Below, piece after piece: positions 9,417 through 16,900 of a stretch of 64,000 nucleotides of DNA; position 1 is the first letter of the stretch, and each line of letters starts with the position of its first letter. Both the position numbers and the translations under genes were made by a program. Origin of the DNA: an uncultured Tateyamaria sp. (GTDB taxonomy: Bacteria; Pseudomonadota; Alphaproteobacteria; Rhodobacterales; Rhodobacteraceae). The notes beneath the pieces were generated by a model. The model had not been told where the DNA came from. It saw only the letters and a program-made list of their open reading frames with translations, and made no database searches. The stretch covers positions 124,001 through 188,000 of the forward strand of contig NZ_CANMEU010000007.1 of the NCBI RefSeq assembly GCF_947497045.1, in the 5' to 3' direction.

Positions 9417-9453
9417 ATAAAAAACGCGCCGACCCAACCAGCCGACGCGCCTT
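9417..9453 (-). terminator. Strand-specific terminator of the PA14-like gene
   Basis: On the minus strand, 22 bases after the PA14 gene stop, AAGGCGCGUCGGCU can pair along its length with the segment ending CGGCGCGUUUU if G-U pairs are allowed, followed by a run of six U. The opposite strand would have A-C mismatches instead of G-U pairs, so the structure should form only in the minus-strand transcript. Confidence 0.65.
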
Positions 9454-9474
9454 AACCTCAAAACTAACCCTAAC

Positions 9475-10038
9475 TCAGTGCCCGAACGCCGCATTGGGCA
9501 TCCAGTCGGGTGCGCCCTTCCCGGCCCGCATGTGCAGACATGACGTTCCAACCCGCTGGAAATATGTGGCTTCCAACTCGTACCAACCCGCTGATGGTAC
9601 CTCGACCTGAACGGCCGGTGTCTCTTGGCAGACCTGTCGACCGTCGAAATACCCGACCGTCTGGCCGCTGATCTGTGCCTCCAACCCATCGTTGGTCAGG
9701 AAATCAATCGTGTACGTGCCGGGGCTGTCGAACCTCACATAGCCCGAAATGCCCGCGACCACCTGTTCGGCCTGTTTCGAGGTCAGTGTCTTGTCGCCTT
9801 CGGCTGTGTCGCGATAATCAAGGCCGCTCAGCGGCGTGCCGGGGGTTGCTTCTTTCAGATAGCGGTTGGCCTGGTTCAGGCTTTTGACATCCGAGGGGTA
9901 GACATACTTTACCGCCAGCCCCGCTTTCAGCCCTGTGGGCTGCGGGTTTGCGGGTGTCAGCTTCAGCGGTGCGGCGAAGCTGGCCGTGGCGACAAAGGTT
10001 GCCAATGCGGCTGTGGCAGCGGTCTTGAAAACAGTCAT
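9475..10038 (-). CDS. Exported PA14-like domain protein
   Basis: A 187-residue secreted protein with a signal peptide (MTVFKTAATAALATFVATASFAA) and one domain resembling PA14, a beta-barrel carbohydrate-binding module: the core segments are GYVRFDSPGTYTIDFLTNDGLEAQI and AGWYELEATYFQ. Two cysteines (in RQVCQE and SCLHMR) may pair in the periplasm. The start at 10038 has AAGGAG upstream on the minus strand. It lies just downstream of the glycan operon on the same strand and could bind its product, but this is only positional inference. Confidence 0.75.
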   Translation of the reverse strand: MTVFKTAATAALATFVATASFAAPLKLTPANPQPTGLKAGLAVKYVYPSDVKSLNQANRYLKEATPGTPLSGLDYRDTAEGDKTLTSKQAEQVVAGISGYVRFDSPGTYTIDFLTNDGLEAQISGQTVGYFDGRQVCQETPAVQVEVPSAGWYELEATYFQRVGTSCLHMRAGKGAPDWMPNAAFGH

Positions 10039-10154
10039 TCGTGTACTCCTTTGGATCGACCACATGCATGGCCTTTGTATCGTCAGCAATCTATGTGGGA
10101 CCAGGGCGTGGTGACAACAGAATGTTCCCTAAATGTGATCAAGGCAGAGTGAGG

Positions 10155-10634
10155 TCACCCGGCCCGGTAGAAAAGATAGCGTTCCGGATCAATCGTGTCG
10201 GGTCCTGCGATCTGTGTCAGCCCCACGAGGGGTTGTTGTGACAGTACAAGCCCTCCGGGGCTTATCAGCTGTGCGATCAACGGGCTGAGCCGCGCCCCTT
10301 CCTCGACATCCTTTTCCTTGACCCCATAGCCGAAGTCGTAGTGCGTAAGCGCCATTTTGTGCCCCCCCTCGATCAGGCGCTGCAACATCGGTTCGGCCTC
10401 GCCTTGCAGAAAGTCTGCTGCGGGTGGTACGCAACTTGGGTGACATTTGAGGATCCGGTCAATGACCCAGATCCGTCTGTCCGTCACCTCCTGGCGCAGG
10501 TGGTCATAGCTGCGCCCATTCCCCAGTCCCATTTCCAACACATCGCCCGGTGTCTCAGCGATTTTGGTGGCGGCCCAGTTGATCCCGTCGATCTGGGCCG
10601 TCAGGCGGCGGCGCATGGATTCAAGTCTGCTCAT
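10155..10634 (-). CDS. Class I SAM-dependent methyltransferase, last gene of the glycan operon
   Basis: A 159-residue protein with the SAM-binding motif E-M-G-L-G-N-G-R at 34-41 and an acidic loop after IWVIDR. The fold resembles a short family of alphaproteobacterial SAM methyltransferases (PF12692-like, from memory). A clear relative lies at 27473-27970, with the matching motif ELGLGNGRTY. It starts inside the deacetylase stop (ATGA), so it is co-translated with the glycosyltransferase genes; methylation of a sugar or lipid intermediate is a reasonable guess. Confidence 0.8.
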   Translation of the reverse strand: MSRLESMRRRLTAQIDGINWAATKIAETPGDVLEMGLGNGRSYDHLRQEVTDRRIWVIDRILKCHPSCVPPAADFLQGEAEPMLQRLIEGGHKMALTHYDFGYGVKEKDVEEGARLSPLIAQLISPGGLVLSQQPLVGLTQIAGPDTIDPERYLFYRAG

Positions 10635-11392
10635 GTTTCAGTCTCCGTTCGAGGTGTGGCCATGGCCCAGGGGGTCGCCCCACCTGTCCTCATTTCGTGC
10701 AGGAATTGTTCGGTAAAAGACCAGATCGCGGGGGTGTGAACGAGGTGGTGGGTCAAGAGGCCCAAAGGCTCGCCCGCGTCTTCGGTCCCTGTCCGTCGCG
10801 CATCCAGATGCGTCACGGTTTGGGCGATCAATTGGTCGGGATCAAGCAGATCGCGCGTCCCCTTCCACCAGATCGGATCGATATGGGTGTTGATATGGAC
10901 GAGGCCCGGTGTGTCGCGGTCTTGGGTCCGTGCTCCGAAGGTTGACAGCGCGCTGTAGCCTTGGCGTGCGAGCCCCGTGGTGACCTGATCATTGATCCGG
11001 TTCCAGGGTGGGACGAACATGGGGCGCAAACGGTTCCCGAACAGGTGCGTCATCACGTTCAGCGCCGTGCCGGTGTCCTCAGTGGCCCCGGCCCGCATCG
11101 TCATAAATTCGTTCTTTTTCTCACCCGGTGCGCTGTGATCCACATGCGCCCATCCATGTACGACCGGGACCATGCCGAAATCCGCAACCGCCCCGACAAC
11201 TGAAGGGTTTGCATGTGCCGGAATCACCGCAAGATGCACTGGCAGCTCCAGTCGGTTCGAAAGCGTGCCAAGCTGATCCAGTGCTGCCGTGTGCGCAATC
11301 GCATCATCATCGCGCCACCAGATCGGGATGTTCAGTGCATCACGGCGGCAGGCTTTGAGGGCTGTGCGCAAAGGGGACCAATCAAATCTCAT
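10631..11392 (-). CDS. Polysaccharide deacetylase family protein
   Basis: A 253-residue protein of the NodB/polysaccharide deacetylase superfamily. A triple Asp (W-W-R-D-D-D, 28-30) and the histidines of H-G-W-A-H-V-D-H (79-86) are the expected metal-binding and catalytic positions, and a FVPPWNRI segment follows as in the family. There is no signal peptide, so the substrate is probably a cytosolic lipid- or nucleotide-linked sugar. The start at 11392 overlaps the upstream stop as ATGA; an alternative start lies at 11410. Confidence 0.82.
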   Translation of the reverse strand: MRFDWSPLRTALKACRRDALNIPIWWRDDDAIAHTAALDQLGTLSNRLELPVHLAVIPAHANPSVVGAVADFGMVPVVHGWAHVDHSAPGEKKNEFMTMRAGATEDTGTALNVMTHLFGNRLRPMFVPPWNRINDQVTTGLARQGYSALSTFGARTQDRDTPGLVHINTHIDPIWWKGTRDLLDPDQLIAQTVTHLDARRTGTEDAGEPLGLLTHHLVHTPAIWSFTEQFLHEMRTGGATPWAMATPRTETET

Positions 11393-12516
11393 CGCACCCT
11401 CTTCTGGCATATGTCGCGCACAATCTGCACGGTGTGTATGGCACCGTCCATGTAGTCGGTTTGTGGTCCGCGGCGGGGGGCCGAACGGACCTGATCCAGC
11501 CCTTGCAGCAGGGTCGCGCTGTCCAGCGTATCCTGCCGCACCACAGCGATGCCGGGCAGGGCCGACAGGGCCTGCGCCCGCAATCCTTGTTCCACCTCGC
11601 CCCCATCGTCAAAGGGCACAAAGACCGCCGGAACGCCGGTTTGCAAAACATCCATGGCGGTGTTGTATCCGCACATCGACACCGAAGCGGCCGCCCCATT
11701 CAATAGCGTGCGGAAATCGGCGCGCGGGGCCTCGCAGATCATGTTGGCAGGCGCGCGTGCGGCAAGGGGCGGGATGCGTTCCGCTGCCCCTCCGACCAGG
11801 CATCGCCAGTGCAGATCGGGTGTCAGGCGGGCCGCCTCGCATGCGGCCTCAAAGATCCGATCACCCACGCCGCCACCGCCCGCGCTCACCAGTATCTCGT
11901 GGTTGGGCGCACTCGGTGGCGGGGGTGTCGGGGCTACGAAGCCGGTATATCGCAGCCGGTTTTCCAGCATCCCGGAGACGGGCCAGCTGCGATCCAGAGG
12001 GATCAGTGCTGGATCGGAATGCACCAACACCCCGTCATAAAATTGCGTGATCATGTCGTCGGCAAACTGGACTTTCGCCGGTTTGCTCGGCGGGGCCAGG
12101 ATGTCGCGGATGGATGACAGGATCACCGGAGGAGAGGCCAAGGCCTGCGCGGCTTCCAGCAGGGCATGGAACTCCTGGTGCAGGATGCGACGGCCAAAGG
12201 GGAACAGTTCGGTGATCAGCACATCAGGGCCGATGTGGCGCAGAGCGGCCAAAAGCACACGGCACCGCGCCGCCATATACGCCGCGTCAACAACCTGTCC
12301 CTGTGCATCCAGCAAGGTTGTAAACTCCACACCGTTTGAGCGTATGGCGGGCAGTTGGATCAGCGTCTGCCCATCTGTGTCAAAGTGGTTGACGGGCAGC
12401 CCACCGCTGAGAACCGTCACCTCATCCCCCGCAGCACCAAAGGCGCGGGCCAAGGTCAGCGCCCGGGCAAGATGCCCGGTGCCAAGCAGGTGCGTGACCA
12501 GGATCATCACCTTCAT
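11389..12516 (-). CDS. COG4671-like GT-B glycosyltransferase (first paralogue)
   Basis: A 375-residue GT-B glycosyltransferase resembling COG4671/MurG-like enzymes. The N-terminal Rossmann half opens with LLGTGHLARAL (11-20). The C-terminal half has the glycine-rich nucleotide loop SAGGGGVG (211-218) and the donor-site motif C-G-Y-N-T (282-286), followed by VPAVFVPF. A related enzyme with G-G-Y-N-T is encoded at the start of the same operon. The start at 12516 overlaps the phosphatase stop as ATGA; the frame extends to 12858 without conserved content. Confidence 0.85.
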   Translation of the reverse strand: MKVMILVTHLLGTGHLARALTLARAFGAAGDEVTVLSGGLPVNHFDTDGQTLIQLPAIRSNGVEFTTLLDAQGQVVDAAYMAARCRVLLAALRHIGPDVLITELFPFGRRILHQEFHALLEAAQALASPPVILSSIRDILAPPSKPAKVQFADDMITQFYDGVLVHSDPALIPLDRSWPVSGMLENRLRYTGFVAPTPPPPSAPNHEILVSAGGGGVGDRIFEAACEAARLTPDLHWRCLVGGAAERIPPLAARAPANMICEAPRADFRTLLNGAAASVSMCGYNTAMDVLQTGVPAVFVPFDDGGEVEQGLRAQALSALPGIAVVRQDTLDSATLLQGLDQVRSAPRRGPQTDYMDGAIHTVQIVRDICQKRVR

Positions 12517-13097
12517 GTGGACCGCGCAATCAGCCGTGTGGCATGGGGTTCGGCGTGCCAGTCGGTGCCGTCTATCGTGATGCAGAACAGGCGGTTTCGC
12601 TTGATCTGAAACGGGGCAGGGCCTGTGAAATCCCAACCTGTGGAGATCGCCATCAAGACCCGCATCACCCCGATATGACAGATCGCGACCGTGTCGTGGC
12701 GCAGGCTTTGCGCCCAGGGCAGGACCCGGTCCCGCACGGCTTGCGGGTCTTCCCCACCCGGCGGGCAATAGTCCCAACCCCACGCTTGGATATCGCGAAA
12801 GCCCGAGGCGGGGTTGCGGCGCAGGTCGGCGCCTTGCTTTCCTTCCCACGTGCCCCAATCCATCTCGATCAGAGCGGGTTCGGTCAGCGGCGTGCGCCCG
12901 GTGAGCAGCGTTCCCGTCTCCATCGCGCGCGACAGGGGGCTTGCCACCAGATCAGCGTCCGCCCAGTCATCGGGCAGGCGCATATCGCCAAGCTGCGCCC
13001 GTGCCGCGTCATCCAGCGGGATGTCGGTGCGCCCCTGAATGCGCCCTGCGCGGTTCCAATGGGTGTGGCCGTGACGCAAGAGGGCAAGGCGGATCAT
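12513..13097 (-). CDS. Histidine phosphatase family protein
   Basis: A 194-residue phosphoglycerate-mutase-like phosphatase. The phospho-acceptor R-H-G motif is at 8-10 (LLRHGHTHWN), the acid residue lies in EMDWGTWEGK, and the second His is in CHIGVMR. In this operon it could dephosphorylate a sugar phosphate used or released by the glycosyltransferases; this is inference from context. It overlaps both neighbours by 4 bases. Confidence 0.87.
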   Translation of the reverse strand: MIRLALLRHGHTHWNRAGRIQGRTDIPLDDAARAQLGDMRLPDDWADADLVASPLSRAMETGTLLTGRTPLTEPALIEMDWGTWEGKQGADLRRNPASGFRDIQAWGWDYCPPGGEDPQAVRDRVLPWAQSLRHDTVAICHIGVMRVLMAISTGWDFTGPAPFQIKRNRLFCITIDGTDWHAEPHATRLIARST

Positions 13098-14164
13098 TGC
13101 GCGACCTCATCCAGAACGGCCGTCAGGGTGTTTGCGGCAGGGCTCAAAAGGTGGTGGGCTTGGATCATTTTGCGCGCCGCTGATCCGGCCTGCGCGCGCC
13201 TCTGATCATCAGTCAAAAGGGCCGTGATGTGATCTGCCATCGCGGCAGGACCTGCATCCACGTCCGACAGGTGGCCGTTCACCACTTCGCGCACGCCGGT
13301 CCGGTCCTGGGCCACGACCGGAACTCCCGCCGCCTGCGCTTCAAGATAGGCAAGCCCAAAGGCTTCGTTCACGCCGGGCCATAGCAGCAGGCTGGCGGTG
13401 CGCAACTGCGCACCAAGAGCATCTGCGTCGAGGGTGCCCGGCATCTGCACCCGGTTGCCAAAGGGGGCCATCAGGGTTGCAATATCGGCCCGCGCCTCCC
13501 CGTCCCCGGCAATAATCAGGCGCCAATCCAGCCCGTCTGGCAGGGCCGTCAGTGTCTGGGCGATCAACGTGTAAGAGGCCAGCTTGTCCCCGGATCGCAT
13601 CATGCCGACACTGATCATGGAACCAGTCAAATCGCTGGCTGGCGGCAGATCGGCATGTGCCAGAAAGGGCGGCAGATGGCGCAAGCGTTGCCCTTGTGGC
13701 GCATCCCGCCGCAGCGTCTGGGCATCGTGCTGTGTGACATAAAGGATCGTGTGGGCCGCATCACTGGCGGCCTCGGCGGCGGCTGCGAATTGCGCCCATG
13801 GGCCGTCCAGCCGCTTGCGCGCCCGCGAGCTTTCGATCTGGAGATAGGGAATGCCAAGCGCATCGGCGACCACAGGCCCGATCAGGTCGGGTGCTTTGTA
13901 GTAGTTGTGATAGGTGATCCATGCCTGCCACGATGCCGCGTCCGGACTGGTGCGCAGTCGGGCGATTTCCTGTTCGGCCTTGGCCATCAGAACGGATTGA
14001 CGACCCGCATCGCCCGTCCCTTCGTAAAGGCGCAAACCGGAGGCAATATCGACCTCGTGCCCGCCATGACCAAGGGCGGCAATCAGCGCGCGCGCCATTG
14101 TGCGATCACCCGATGGGACGGGATGATCGGGGGCCTTGAGCGGGGCATAAAACGCGAGCCTCAT
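13094..14164 (-). CDS. Family 4-type glycosyltransferase
   Basis: A 356-residue GT-B glycosyltransferase. N-terminal MRLAFYAPLKAPDHPVPSGDRTMAR is typical of the acceptor-binding half, and the C-terminal donor half has LLLWPGVNEAFGLAYLEAQAAGVPVVA, the GT4 pattern with its E-x7-E spacing. Retaining transfer from a nucleotide sugar is expected; donor and acceptor are unknown. ATGA overlaps tie it to the genes on both sides. Confidence 0.86.
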   Translation of the reverse strand: MRLAFYAPLKAPDHPVPSGDRTMARALIAALGHGGHEVDIASGLRLYEGTGDAGRQSVLMAKAEQEIARLRTSPDAASWQAWITYHNYYKAPDLIGPVVADALGIPYLQIESSRARKRLDGPWAQFAAAAEAASDAAHTILYVTQHDAQTLRRDAPQGQRLRHLPPFLAHADLPPASDLTGSMISVGMMRSGDKLASYTLIAQTLTALPDGLDWRLIIAGDGEARADIATLMAPFGNRVQMPGTLDADALGAQLRTASLLLWPGVNEAFGLAYLEAQAAGVPVVAQDRTGVREVVNGHLSDVDAGPAAMADHITALLTDDQRRAQAGSAARKMIQAHHLLSPAANTLTAVLDEVAQ

Positions 14165-15399
14165 GGGCGCATGATCCCACGCAGCCGATCAGCAAGGTGG
14201 TCGATGCCGGGCTGCATGGTGAACTCGGCGTGCAGGCGGCTATGTGCGGCCTTGGCAAGGGCAGGGGCGAGGGTCGGGTCCTCGGCCACGCGGACCATGT
14301 GGGCGGCTAATGCGCCGGGGGCATCCTCGCTGAGGATCCCGTGGACGCCATCGTCGATGAATTCGGGGATGGCGGAGACGGGTGTGGACAGAATGGCGAG
14401 CTTTTGGCTCGCGGCCTCCATCAACACGTTTGGCAGTCCGTCCCGGTCGCCATCTGCGGCCACCCGAGAGGGCAGAACGAACAGGTCGGCCGTGCGCATG
14501 GCCTCGATCACTTCGGGCTGATCACAGGCCCCGCGCCATGTGACGCGGTTGCTGACACCTGCGGCATCTGCCCGCGCGCGCATGTCATCTTCCAGCGCTC
14601 CACCGCCAATATGGACCCAGTGCCAGTCGATCTGGGGGGGCAACAGCGCCAGCGCGTCTATGAGGGTGTCAAAGCCCTTTTTCTCGACCAGCCGCCCCAC
14701 TGAGACAAGCACGAGCGGATCGCCTTGTTGGCGCGCGGGGCGCTCGGGTGGCGGTGGAAAGCGGGCAAGGTCAAGACCGTGATAGACCAGATCGACAGGC
14801 GTGCCAGTGGCCAGAGTGTTCAGATGGTCTGCCCCGAACGCGGTGCAGGTCGCGCCAAAGGTGGCACCCGCGCTGCCAGCGCTCAGTTTCTCGCGCAGTT
14901 CCCAGTCGGGCGAGGTCCAGATATCCTTGGCATGGGCCGAGAACGACCATGGCAGGCCGCGGATCATTGCACAGTAGCGTGCGACAGAGGATGGGGTGTG
15001 CAGAAAATGGGCATAAAGCGCCTCGGTCCCTGCGGGCAGTTCGCGGGCCAGCACACAGGCCTGCCCGAACCGGCGCACCCGGTTGCGGTTGAAATCGCGC
15101 ACGAGGTCGCGGGCGAATTGCCTTGCCGCGCCCCAGAATCCGGGCCGGGTCATGGCAGACAGAACCCCGCGTAACACACGGCCCGGTGCGTCATGCAGAT
15201 ATTCGGGTAGATAGAAGACATCCGCGCGCAACTGATCGTGCAGCGGGTGGGTCTTTTTGTCGGTGGGGTGGCGCAGGGACCAGATCGCAAAGTCAATGCC
15301 CGCCCGTTCAAGGGCCACAAGCTCTTGCGCGATGAAGGTCTCGGACAGGCGCGGCCAACCCTTGACCACAATGGCCAGGCGAGGGGCGGTGTTGTTCAT
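14161..15399 (-). CDS. Family 4-type glycosyltransferase (colanic-acid type)
   Basis: A 412-residue GT-B enzyme. It opens with VVKGWPRLSETFIAQEL, the signature of the colanic-acid/exopolysaccharide WcaL-like group, contains FSAHAKDIW in the N-terminal half, SVGRLVEKKGFDTLIDAL at the domain boundary and DGLPNVLMEAASQKLAILST in the donor site. It likely adds a hexose to a lipid-linked glycan on the cytosolic membrane face. It overlaps both neighbours by ATGA. Confidence 0.88.
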   Translation of the reverse strand: MNNTAPRLAIVVKGWPRLSETFIAQELVALERAGIDFAIWSLRHPTDKKTHPLHDQLRADVFYLPEYLHDAPGRVLRGVLSAMTRPGFWGAARQFARDLVRDFNRNRVRRFGQACVLARELPAGTEALYAHFLHTPSSVARYCAMIRGLPWSFSAHAKDIWTSPDWELREKLSAGSAGATFGATCTAFGADHLNTLATGTPVDLVYHGLDLARFPPPPERPARQQGDPLVLVSVGRLVEKKGFDTLIDALALLPPQIDWHWVHIGGGALEDDMRARADAAGVSNRVTWRGACDQPEVIEAMRTADLFVLPSRVAADGDRDGLPNVLMEAASQKLAILSTPVSAIPEFIDDGVHGILSEDAPGALAAHMVRVAEDPTLAPALAKAAHSRLHAEFTMQPGIDHLADRLRGIMRP

Positions 15400-16619
15400 T
15401 CAGCTGCGTTGCTCAGGGGTTGATCCATCAGGTGGCGGGCGCGCTGGTTCACAACCTCAAGCCCGTCCAGCAGGCCATCGGCCCCGGCCTCGGATGGGCG
15501 CTGCTGGCGCGGCAAGGCGCGGATGGCGGCGATCATGCCCTCGACGTTCAACTCGTCACGGAACTGGTCGAGATTACGCACCAGCCCCAACTCTTCGGCC
15601 CGGTTGGCGCGGATCCACTGTTCAAGCCGGGGCTTGGTGCGCGGCACGATCACCGCGCGCTGGTCAAAGGACAACAGCTCGCAGAAGGTGTTGTATCCGC
15701 CCATGCAGATCACCCCTTCGGCCCCGGCAAAAAGCGACTCGATCCGGCTGTCAAACCCGGTGGCGGTGACACGACCCCCAAGGGCAGCCACGCGGGCCTC
15801 GAACCCATCCCGGGTGTCACCCGACAGGAACGGCCCATAGACCAGCACCGCATGGGGGGTGAGGGTCGGATCCTGTTCATAGGCCTTGAGCAGCAGATCG
15901 ACCATGGCCGCCCCATCCCCACCCCCACCGGGCGTGATTAGGATATAGGGGGTGTCAGGCACATCTGCGGGGTCGATGATGCTGCGGCGCAAATATCCGG
16001 TCCAGAAGGTGCGCGCACGTACCGCATCCGACAAGGGCAGACCCTGTGTGGGGTCATAGACGGATTTCACCCCATAGACCCACAACTCGTCATAAAAGGA
16101 TTCGGTGGCCTCAACCGCACCTTTGCGGGCCCATTCGCTGGCCAGCACATCGGGTTCGTCCAGCACGTCGCGCAGACCCAGCACGATGCGGGTGCGCCCT
16201 TGTTGCCGGAGCGTGTTCAGCACGGGCAGCAATTCACCGCGAAAGCCCGTTGGTTCCTTGTCGACGATCAGCAGATCGGGCTCGTATTGGGCAATGGTTG
16301 ATTCAATCAGACCGGCGCGCAGGGCCGTGGTCTGGTCAATGTCCATCCCTGCGCTTTGGCTGGCATAGGAGCCATCTTCGAGCTTTTTGACGCCGGGCAG
16401 GCGGACGTGGTCGACTGCTTCGGGAAAGGTAAAGCGGCCCGCGACTGGGCTGCCAGTCAGGATGATCGCGGAGTCGGCGACGCCCGACTGCGTCAACGCC
16501 GAGGCCAGTGCGCGCGAGCGGCGCAAATGGCCCAGACCAAAGGTGTCGTGACTGTAAAGGACGACGCGCCGACGGCGCATGCCGGATCGATCCGGTGTCG
16601 CAGAGGTGGAATGGACCAT
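15396..16619 (-). CDS. COG4671-like GT-B glycosyltransferase (second paralogue), first gene of operon
   Basis: A 407-residue predicted glycosyltransferase with YSHDTFGLGHLRRSRALA near the N-terminus, a glycine-rich loop TPGGGGDGA and the donor motif G-G-Y-N-T in the C-terminal half. It is related in design to the enzyme at 11389-12516. The start at 16619 is a best guess: an AGGA lies about 15 bases upstream, and ATG 16580 or 16685 are alternatives. It heads the seven-gene minus-strand operon and is divergent from the mechanosensitive channel gene. Confidence 0.82.
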   Translation of the reverse strand: MVHSTSATPDRSGMRRRRVVLYSHDTFGLGHLRRSRALASALTQSGVADSAIILTGSPVAGRFTFPEAVDHVRLPGVKKLEDGSYASQSAGMDIDQTTALRAGLIESTIAQYEPDLLIVDKEPTGFRGELLPVLNTLRQQGRTRIVLGLRDVLDEPDVLASEWARKGAVEATESFYDELWVYGVKSVYDPTQGLPLSDAVRARTFWTGYLRRSIIDPADVPDTPYILITPGGGGDGAAMVDLLLKAYEQDPTLTPHAVLVYGPFLSGDTRDGFEARVAALGGRVTATGFDSRIESLFAGAEGVICMGGYNTFCELLSFDQRAVIVPRTKPRLEQWIRANRAEELGLVRNLDQFRDELNVEGMIAAIRALPRQQRPSEAGADGLLDGLEVVNQRARHLMDQPLSNAAE

Positions 16620-16797
16620 AGTTGTCGTCTTGTTTCCTGTATCGCCCCTGGCCGCATGACAGACCGCGCCCAAAGCCTCACCCATATTCGAAGGCCGTGG
16701 CCAACGGTTTCCCAATCCCGGCGCATGTGATGTGTAGATGTCCACGCCGCTGCACTCCGCTATGACACTATTGCCGCGCATTTGCAAAATGCCAGCG

Positions 16798-16812
16798 TCA
16801 GATGTGATCTGA
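16798..16812. promoter_or_regulatory. Perfect palindrome in divergent promoter region
   Basis: TCAGAT-GTG-ATCTGA is a perfect 6-3-6 dyad in the 281-base gap between the glycan operon (start 16619) and the channel gene (start 16901). Its position suits an operator for one or both, but no regulator gene is adjacent. A second near-palindrome, CATTTGCAAAATG, lies at about 16779-16791. Confidence 0.4.
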
Positions 16813-16900
16813 TGTGTGCCAAAAAGGAAAGGGCATCGATTGTCAAAGAGGCAACGGTTGGCGTAGCGTTTCTGGCATGGAATTTTGAGGCCCCCGGATT

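Noticed and set aside
8432-9474. The AT-rich patch as an integrated mobile element with ends
   Set aside because: I found no terminal repeats, target duplications, integrase or tRNA at its borders, so only the gene itself is called as probably acquired.
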